Shown: positions 1 to 6,818 of the stretch, one piece after another
How positions within the stretch are numbered: position 1 is the first letter of the stretch
Layout of the letters: every line of letters starts with the position of its first letter
Assembly: GCA_021157745.1 (NCBI GenBank)
Contig: JAGGWA010000087.1
Location: 1 to 6,818 of the forward strand
Source of the DNA: Thermoplasmata archaeon
GTDB lineage: Archaea > Thermoplasmatota > E2 > UBA202 > JdFR-43
Reading direction: 5' to 3'
Length of the DNA stretch: 6,818 nt
The notes under the pieces: generated by a model
What the model saw: the letters and a program-made list of their open reading frames with translations, nothing else
Told to the model about the DNA's origin: nothing
Databases searched by the model: none
Translations under genes and position numbers: made by a program

Positions 1-512
1 TAGGAAGCTTGAACCTTGATACATTTTATTGTAGAAGAAATAATGGAATTATTCAAAGAACCAAAAAAACTACAACTTGGAAGATAACAATTTAATACGA
101 ATAAATTATTACCATATTTATTAAATATGTCGTATCCATATCCTTCTATCGTAAGATTATATATTTTGATGTTATCGCCATAGACACAGATAGCCTCTTC
201 GTCACGAGATTTTATAATGGTTGTATCTCGATTTTCACCAATTAGGGAAATATTATTTTTTCTTATTTTAAGACTTTCATGATAAGGAGATGAGTCATCA
301 TATATGAATATTCTATCTCCCGGCCTAGCATGATTTATAGCAATCTGGATGCTTGTATAGTTATTTGGTCCGCTTCCACCAACATACAGTGTTCTCCCAT
401 CCATATTTGATAAATTCTTATTAAAAGCATCGTATATGTAATGACTGCTTACAAAATATACTAATAACATTGTTATCGCAATAGTTGCAATCCCCATCCT
501 TTTTATATCCAT
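1..512 (-). CDS. Exported right-handed beta-helix (NosD/CASH-like) protein, N-terminal part, cut by window edge
   Basis: The minus strand is open from an ATG at 512-510 to the left edge: 170 codons with no stop, so the C-terminus lies outside the window. Residues 1-5 (MDIKR) are followed by a hydrophobic stretch at about 7-21 (GIATIAITMLLVYFV), which looks like a signal peptide or signal anchor. Residues 41-60 (TLYVGGSGPNNYTSIQIAIN), then PGDRIFIYDD and a stretch containing SLIGENRDTTII, match the start of the archaeal and bacterial surface proteins built on a parallel beta-helix. In that family this segment is the N-terminal cap and first coils (compare 'LYVGG.GPNNYTSIQDAI...PGDTIFV'). Asparagine- and isoleucine-rich repeats follow, including NISLIGE and NIKIYNLTIEG, as expected for helix rungs. 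A surface location is inferred from the N-terminus and family habit. The ligand or substrate cannot be told; such folds occur in carbohydrate-active enzymes, adhesins and metal-binding proteins. An alternative start is the ATG at codon 6. It is transcribed divergently from the acyl-CoA ligase. Confidence 0.8.
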   Translation of the reverse strand, partial: MDIKRMGIATIAITMLLVYFVSSHYIYDAFNKNLSNMDGRTLYVGGSGPNNYTSIQIAINHARPGDRIFIYDDSSPYHESLKIRKNNISLIGENRDTTIIKSRDEEAICVYGDNIKIYNLTIEGYGYDIFNKYGNNLFVLNCYLPSCSFFGSLNNSIISSTIKCIKVQAS

Positions 513-532
513 AATAAAATCAAAAGGGATGA

Positions 533-540
533 TTTATAAT
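533..540 (-). promoter_or_regulatory. TATA-box-like element for the beta-helix gene
   Basis: Read on the minus strand, this is ATTATAAA, preceded by an A-run that could serve as a purine-rich BRE. Its centre is about 24-25 nt upstream of the ATG at 512. In archaea transcription starts about 25 nt after the TATA centre, so the transcript would begin at or next to the start codon and be leaderless. No Shine-Dalgarno sequence precedes the ATG, which fits. Confidence 0.5.
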
Positions 541-602
541 TTTTTTGTTTATGCCTATAATACACCACATCCATATTTCATGCTTACCATTCTCCACAAC
601 TA

Positions 603-610
603 TTTTTAAT
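603..610 (+). promoter_or_regulatory. TATA-box-like element for the acyl-CoA ligase/hyp cluster
   Basis: The T/A-rich block TTTTTAAT, followed by AAAAAA, is centred about 23-24 nt before the ATG at 630. This again predicts a start at the ATG. The bases between (ending CCTATTTACCATC) contain no Shine-Dalgarno match. A second TATAAT at 556-561 could instead give a leader of roughly 45 nt. The 117-nt gap between the two divergent genes (513-629) holds both promoters and nothing else I can support. Confidence 0.45.
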
Positions 611-629
611 AAAAAACCTATTTACCATC

Positions 630-2243
630 ATGATTGAAAAGACATTGGGACAGGTATTGGATGAAACGGCTGCCAAATATCCAGATAATGAAGCGCTGGT
701 TTATCTGGATGGGCCGCACTATACATACAAGGAATTCAAAGAAATCGTTGATACGGTAGCAAAGGGGTTGATAAAACTTGGAGTAAAAAAAGGAGATCAT
801 GTTGCCGTATGGGCATATAATGTTCCGGAATGGGTTATATTGCAATTTGCAACCGCCAAGGTGGGGGCTGTTTTGGTGACTGTCAATACATATTATAAGG
901 CTAAGGAACTCGAGTATTTATTGAAGCAATCTGATACTCGCTTTTTATTTCTCGTAGATAAATTCAAAGATGTGAGCTATATTGATACACTCTATAAAGT
1001 AATGCCTGAAATAAAAGAAGGGAAAAAATCAGCGAATTTCCCTATGTTCGAAAAAGCCATATACATTGGAAAGGAAAAGCATGAAGGCTTGCTCAATTTC
1101 GATGATGTTGTGGAAATGGGAAAGGATGTTGATGATGAAGAACTACATAAAATTGAAGCAACTTTGAACTGCCATGATGTTGTAAACATGCAATATACAT
1201 CTGGCACAACAGGTTTCCCGAAAGGGGTGATGCTCACTCACTATAACATCGTTAACAATGCATACTGGGTCGGACAATATCTGGGGCTGAGTAACAGGGA
1301 CAGGATGTGCATTCCTGTGCCATTCTTCCATTGCTTCGGCTGCGTTTTATCAACGCTGAATTGCGTTATTTATGGCGCTACCATGGTTCCAATAAAAATA
1401 TTCGATGCTGGCGAAGTGCTGAAAGCCATTGACAAAGAAAAATGCACCGTCATCCAGGGAGTGCCAACTATGTTTGTGCGTGAGCTAAACCATCCTGACT
1501 TTCATAAATATGATATGTCCTCGCTACGAACAGGCATAATGGCGGGGGCGCCATGCCCCATCGAGGTTATGAAGCGCGTTATGAATGAAATGAATGCCAA
1601 AGAAATCACCATAGCTTATGGCTTGACAGAAGCTTCGCCTGTCATAACAATGACGAAAAGGGATGACGATATAAACAAGAGGGTGGAAACGGTAGGAAAG
1701 GCTTTGCCTTACATAGATGTTAAAATCGTTGAGCCAGGCACACTCAAAGAGCTCCCTCCAAACACGCCAGGCGAGCTGGTTGCGAGAGGCTACAACATAA
1801 TGAAGGGCTACTATAAGATGCCAGAAGCAACAGCGAAGACCATCGAAAATGGATGGTTGCATACAAAGGATTTGGCTACAATGGATGAAGAAGGATATGT
1901 TCGCATTCTTGGAAGGGTAGATGATATGATAATAAGAGGCGGTGAGAATGTATATCCGAGAGAAATAGAAGAGTTCCTATACACGCATCCAAAGATAAAG
2001 GAAGTGCAAGTTGTGGGTGTGCCACATAGCGAGTATGGAGAGGAGGTTGCGGCGTTCATACAGCTGAAGGAGGGAATGGAAGCAAGCGAAGAAGAAATAA
2101 AAGAATATTGTAAGGAAAACATCGCCAGATATAAAATTCCAAAATATATTTTCTTCGTAAATGAATGGCCCATGACGGCGAGCGGGAAAATACAGAAGTT
2201 TAAGCTTCGTGAGATAGCAAAGGAAAAACTTGGAAGAAAATAA
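630..2243 (+). CDS. AMP-forming fatty-acyl-CoA ligase (AMP-binding superfamily)
   Basis: This 537-residue protein activates a carboxylic acid with ATP to an acyl-adenylate and then transfers it to CoA. The ANL-family motifs are complete and in order: phosphate-binding loop YTSGTTGFPKG at 189-199, YGLTE at 330-334, the ribose-binding aspartate in HTKD (D414), the hinge and C-domain block GRVDDMIIRGGENVYPREIEE at about 428-448, and the adenylation lysine K520 in MTASGKIQK. Length is normal for medium- or long-chain acyl-CoA synthetases, and no membrane segment is seen. One variation is TKD where TGD is usual. The substrate cannot be read from sequence: fatty acid is most likely, but an aromatic or other acid is possible. 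The ATG at 630 is chosen because the N-terminus (MIEKTLGQVLDETAAKYPDNEAL) matches the family start. Its TAA shares one base with the hypF ATG (TAATG). Its GC content looks higher than that of the beta-helix gene. Confidence 0.9.
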   Translation: MIEKTLGQVLDETAAKYPDNEALVYLDGPHYTYKEFKEIVDTVAKGLIKLGVKKGDHVAVWAYNVPEWVILQFATAKVGAVLVTVNTYYKAKELEYLLKQSDTRFLFLVDKFKDVSYIDTLYKVMPEIKEGKKSANFPMFEKAIYIGKEKHEGLLNFDDVVEMGKDVDDEELHKIEATLNCHDVVNMQYTSGTTGFPKGVMLTHYNIVNNAYWVGQYLGLSNRDRMCIPVPFFHCFGCVLSTLNCVIYGATMVPIKIFDAGEVLKAIDKEKCTVIQGVPTMFVRELNHPDFHKYDMSSLRTGIMAGAPCPIEVMKRVMNEMNAKEITIAYGLTEASPVITMTKRDDDINKRVETVGKALPYIDVKIVEPGTLKELPPNTPGELVARGYNIMKGYYKMPEATAKTIENGWLHTKDLATMDEEGYVRILGRVDDMIIRGGENVYPREIEEFLYTHPKIKEVQVVGVPHSEYGEEVAAFIQLKEGMEASEEEIKEYCKENIARYKIPKYIFFVNEWPMTASGKIQKFKLREIAKEKLGRK

Positions 2244-4417
2244 TGAAAATAATTTTTAGAGGTGTTGTCCAAGGCGTTGGCTTCCGTCCCTTAATATACA
2301 GAATCGCAAAGGAGCTTGGATTGCATGGATATGTTTTGAATAAAGGGGGAGAAGTGGAAGTTGTAATAGATGGAGATGAAAAGAAATTCATAGAAGAGGT
2401 TAAAAAAAGATTGCCGGATGTTGCGAGAATAGATGAAATAATTGTTCAGCCATACGATGCAAGTTACGATGATTTTAAAATAATAGAAAGCAAAGACGGG
2501 CATAGAGAATTTGCCATTCCTGTTGACACCGCAATATGCGATTCCTGTCTGAAAGAAATTTTTGATAAAAATAACAGGCGTTATCTCTATCCCTTTACGA
2601 ATTGCACAATATGTGGAGCGAGATTCAGCCTAATAAAGGATTTACCTTATGACAGAGAAAATACTTCCATGGATGAATTCAAAATGTGCAATGAATGCTT
2701 GAATGAATATAAAGATGCCATGAATAGGCGTTATCATGCTCAAACAATTTCATGTCCAAAATGTGGCCCATACTATACGTTGTATGGCAGGGATGGCAAT
2801 GCTATTGCCATAAAAAATGAGGCAATAAAAAAATTTGCAGAATATATGGATAATGGCTATTTTGGTGTGATAAAATCATGGGGAGGAATGCATTTGGTTT
2901 GTAGCGTAGATAAAATTAACGAGTTCAGAAAATGGTATGGAAGGGAGCAAAAGCCATTTGCAATAATGGTGAGAGACATTAAAACAGCTGAAAAATATGC
3001 TTATATAAGCGAGGAGGAAAGAAAAATTTTGTTATCAAAAGCACGTCCAATTGTATTGCTGCATAAGAGAAACGATGCTTTGGAAGATGCTTCTCCAGGC
3101 TTGCCCAACATTGGCATATATTTACCTTATTCTGCCCTCCACCATATATTATTTCATTACATGAAAAAAGATGCATTGTTAATGACTTCTGCTAACCCGC
3201 CTGGACAGCCAATGGTCATTGAAAATGAAAGAGCATTTGATTTGAATGCAGATTACTATCTTCTCCATAACAGAAAGATTGTGAATAGAATAGATGACAG
3301 CGTTTTAAAAATATGGAGAGGGAGGAAATTTTTTATAAGAAAGTCAAGAGGATTTATTCCTTCTTTTTTGCCTTCTCCTCATAACAAAAAAGTTATTGCC
3401 GTTGGAGCCGAAGAAAATTCATCGGCGGCTATCTCTATAAATGGAAAGATTTACTCAACGCAGTACATAGGAGACACAAAAAACTATGATACCATGCTAT
3501 ATCTCGAAAATGCGATAAAATTCTTCCTGAAGCTTTTTAAAATGGATAGCATCGATGCCATAGTCGTTGATTTGCACCCATTGTATAATAGCAGGAAAGT
3601 TGGAGTAAAGCTTGCCGAGGAGTATGATGTAGAGCTAATGGAGGTGCAGCATCACTGGGCTCATGCTGTTTCGTTGCTACTCGACAATGGAGAGAAAGAG
3701 GCCATCGTGCTTACTTTAGATGGCTTGGGTTATGGAAGTGATGGCATGCTCTGGGGCGGCGAGATTTTGCATGCAAGCTTTGAGGACTTTGAGAGGATTG
3801 GACATTTAAAGTACATTCCATTGATAGGAGGTGATGCAGCCACAAAGGACATAAGGCGTATAGTTTTTTCAATATTCGATCAATTTGGTGAAGAGATTTT
3901 CTTTTATGGTACCGAAGCAAGTTTAATGAGAAGGCTTGCCAAGGAATCGCCTCTAACAAGTAGCATGGGTCGTGTGCTCGATGCTCTATCATGCTATCTT
4001 GGCATATGCACAAAAAGCACATATGATGGAGAGGCAGCGATGAAATTGGAGAAATATCTTGAAGAGGGAAAAGAAGAATATGAAATGGAAGCAAAAGTTG
4101 AGAATGGAATCGTTGATACAGTCGATTTGTTCAGGCAGCTTCATGAAAATGGTGTAGAAAATAAAGCAAATGCTGCATATTCCTTCGTAAAGGCTTTGAT
4201 CGATGGCTTGTCAAATATTGCCATAGATTATGCAACGAGGAGAGGAATAGAAAGCATTGGAATAACAGGAGGCGTTTCTTACAGTTTGCCTCTCGTCAGC
4301 ATGTTAGAGGAAAATGTTAAAAAGGCTGGATTGCATTTTCTTGTGCATAACAGAATTCCAAATGGTGATAATGGCATTGCTGTCGGACAAAATGTTATAG
4401 GTGGAATAAATGCATGA
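2243..4417 (+). CDS. hypF: Carbamoyltransferase HypF, [NiFe]-hydrogenase maturation
   Basis: HypF converts carbamoyl phosphate and ATP to carbamoyl-adenylate and passes the carbamoyl group to the C-terminal cysteine of HypE, where it is dehydrated to the cyanide ligand of the hydrogenase iron. The 724 residues show the full architecture. An acylphosphatase domain spans about 1-85, with VQGVGFR at 9-15 (R15) and N33. Four CxxC pairs follow at 99/102, 121/124, 149/152 and 171/174, forming two zinc sites. A YrdC-like domain spans about 190-380 (K211, KPFAIMVRD, MTSANPPGQP). The Kae1-like C-terminal domain has QHHWAH (H470, H474), DGLGYGSDGMLWGGE at 493-507, GITGG and PNGDNGIAVGQ. The start is firm because the acylphosphatase strand begins within the first residues. 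No good Shine-Dalgarno is present; the TAATG junction suggests reinitiation after the upstream gene. It overlaps hypA by 8 nt. Confidence 0.97.
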   Translation: MKIIFRGVVQGVGFRPLIYRIAKELGLHGYVLNKGGEVEVVIDGDEKKFIEEVKKRLPDVARIDEIIVQPYDASYDDFKIIESKDGHREFAIPVDTAICDSCLKEIFDKNNRRYLYPFTNCTICGARFSLIKDLPYDRENTSMDEFKMCNECLNEYKDAMNRRYHAQTISCPKCGPYYTLYGRDGNAIAIKNEAIKKFAEYMDNGYFGVIKSWGGMHLVCSVDKINEFRKWYGREQKPFAIMVRDIKTAEKYAYISEEERKILLSKARPIVLLHKRNDALEDASPGLPNIGIYLPYSALHHILFHYMKKDALLMTSANPPGQPMVIENERAFDLNADYYLLHNRKIVNRIDDSVLKIWRGRKFFIRKSRGFIPSFLPSPHNKKVIAVGAEENSSAAISINGKIYSTQYIGDTKNYDTMLYLENAIKFFLKLFKMDSIDAIVVDLHPLYNSRKVGVKLAEEYDVELMEVQHHWAHAVSLLLDNGEKEAIVLTLDGLGYGSDGMLWGGEILHASFEDFERIGHLKYIPLIGGDAATKDIRRIVFSIFDQFGEEIFFYGTEASLMRRLAKESPLTSSMGRVLDALSCYLGICTKSTYDGEAAMKLEKYLEEGKEEYEMEAKVENGIVDTVDLFRQLHENGVENKANAAYSFVKALIDGLSNIAIDYATRRGIESIGITGGVSYSLPLVSMLEENVKKAGLHFLVHNRIPNGDNGIAVGQNVIGGINA
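4399..4404 (+). promoter_or_regulatory. Shine-Dalgarno site for hypA
   Basis: AGGTGG lies within the end of hypF, 5 nt before the hypA ATG at 4410. It matches the archaeal anti-Shine-Dalgarno complement (AGGAGGTGATC) and fixes the start, which must also give the N-terminal MHE needed for nickel binding. Confidence 0.6.
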
Positions 4418-4803
4418 ATGGGCTTTGGCAGAGGCTGTAATAAAGACAGCGATTGAAAAGGCAAAAGAGCATAAAATCAAAAAAATAAATGAAATAGATT
4501 TGAAGATAGGGGAAATGCAGGATATCGAGATGGACATATTCAAATTTGCTTTAGATGAACTAATGAAAGAATATGGCATGGAAGTAAAGGTGAATATAAC
4601 AATACAGAAAACAAGGCTAAGATGCAATGTTTGCAATCATGAATGGAATTTCGATGAATTTGAATTAACCGAAGAAGAAAAGGAATTTGTGCATTTTTTG
4701 CCGGAATCAATTTTTTCTTATGCACGCTGCCCTAAATGTGGGAGTCAGTATTTTGAAATCATTGAAGGGAGAGGTGTATGGATAGAAGCAATAAGGGGGA
4801 ACG

Positions 4804-4811
<8 letters not shown>
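4410..4811 (+). CDS. hypA: Nickel metallochaperone HypA, archaeal type
   Basis: HypA brings nickel to the large subunit of [NiFe]-hydrogenase, working with HypB. The 133-residue protein starts MHEWALAEA. His2 and the adjacent N-terminal residues are the known nickel site of the family, so this start is near certain. The structural zinc is held by CNVC (C72, C75) and CPKC (C107, C110). The 31 residues between the two pairs form the longer insert typical of archaeal HypA; bacterial proteins have a much shorter one. H95 in the insert (VHFLPES) occupies the place of a histidine that, in the Thermococcus protein as I recall it, joins the nickel site when HypA is bound to its ATPase partner. The C-terminal ending (GRGVWIEAI) is also family-typical. 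The gene overlaps hypF by 8 nt and the ATPase gene by 8 nt, which supports stoichiometric coupled synthesis. Confidence 0.96.
4794..4799 (+). promoter_or_regulatory. Shine-Dalgarno-like site for the hypB-type ATPase
   Basis: AGGGGG lies in the end of hypA, 4 nt before the ATG at 4804. It is an imperfect match needing one G-U pair, but it supports the start, which also gives an N-terminus (MIDARIGVIEERL) aligned with the Thermococcus protein as I remember it. Confidence 0.45.

Positions 4812-6818
<2,007 letters not shown>

Noticed and set aside
580..609. Nine-codon ORF upstream of the acyl-CoA ligase, considered as a leader peptide
   Set aside because: It ends inside the likely TATA box and would lie upstream of the inferred transcription start; it has no ribosome site and no run of a regulatory amino acid.
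1811..2272. Minus-strand open frame of 153 codons opposite the end of the acyl-CoA ligase gene
   Set aside because: It lies antisense to a clearly conserved coding region, its serine- and isoleucine-rich product looks like a reverse reading of the gene, and it has no promoter or ribosome site.
3711..4094. Minus-strand open frame of 127 codons inside hypF
   Set aside because: It is antisense to the conserved Kae1-like domain, and its product, rich in histidine, leucine and cysteine, has no recognisable motif.

Overview
The window is from an archaeon, most likely a euryarchaeote and possibly a Thermoplasmatota-type lineage (a tentative placement). The grounds are: an archaeal pyrB-pyrI operon with a zinc-type regulatory subunit; an archaeal-style HypA (N-terminus MHEWALAEA and a long insert between the two CxxC pairs); an ATPase-type HypB of the kind described in Thermococcus; TATA-like elements centred 23-26 nt before start codons with no leader; and heavy use of AGA/AGG and ATA codons. 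All complete reading frames are intact, and I see no mobile element, CRISPR array, tRNA or rRNA.

Layout. Positions 1-512 (minus strand, running off the left edge) hold the N-terminal part of an exported right-handed beta-helix protein. Positions 513-629 are a divergent promoter region. On the plus strand follows a tightly packed four-gene cluster: an AMP-forming acyl-CoA ligase (630-2243), hypF (2243-4417), hypA (4410-4811) and an ATPase-type hypB (4804-5511). Their junctions overlap by 1, 8 and 8 nt, so the genes are very probably co-transcribed and translationally coupled. After a 37-nt gap with its own TATA box comes pyrB (5549-6475), which overlaps pyrI by 4 nt; pyrI runs off the right edge at 6818.

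How the genes work together. HypF makes the carbamoyl-derived cyanide precursor for the iron of [NiFe]-hydrogenase, while HypA and the Mrp/MinD-type HypB deliver nickel. The window thus holds part of a hydrogenase maturation set, without hypC, hypD, hypE or hydrogenase subunits. The acyl-CoA ligase at the head of the cluster has no known role in this pathway. PyrB and PyrI form aspartate transcarbamoylase, which catalyses the first committed step of pyrimidine synthesis and is allosterically controlled through PyrI. First genes of transcripts look leaderless, whereas internal genes mostly carry Shine-Dalgarno sequences.

The content is mostly known families. The points most worth a second look are the ATPase-type HypB, the coupling of an acyl-CoA ligase to hypF, and the truncated beta-helix surface protein.
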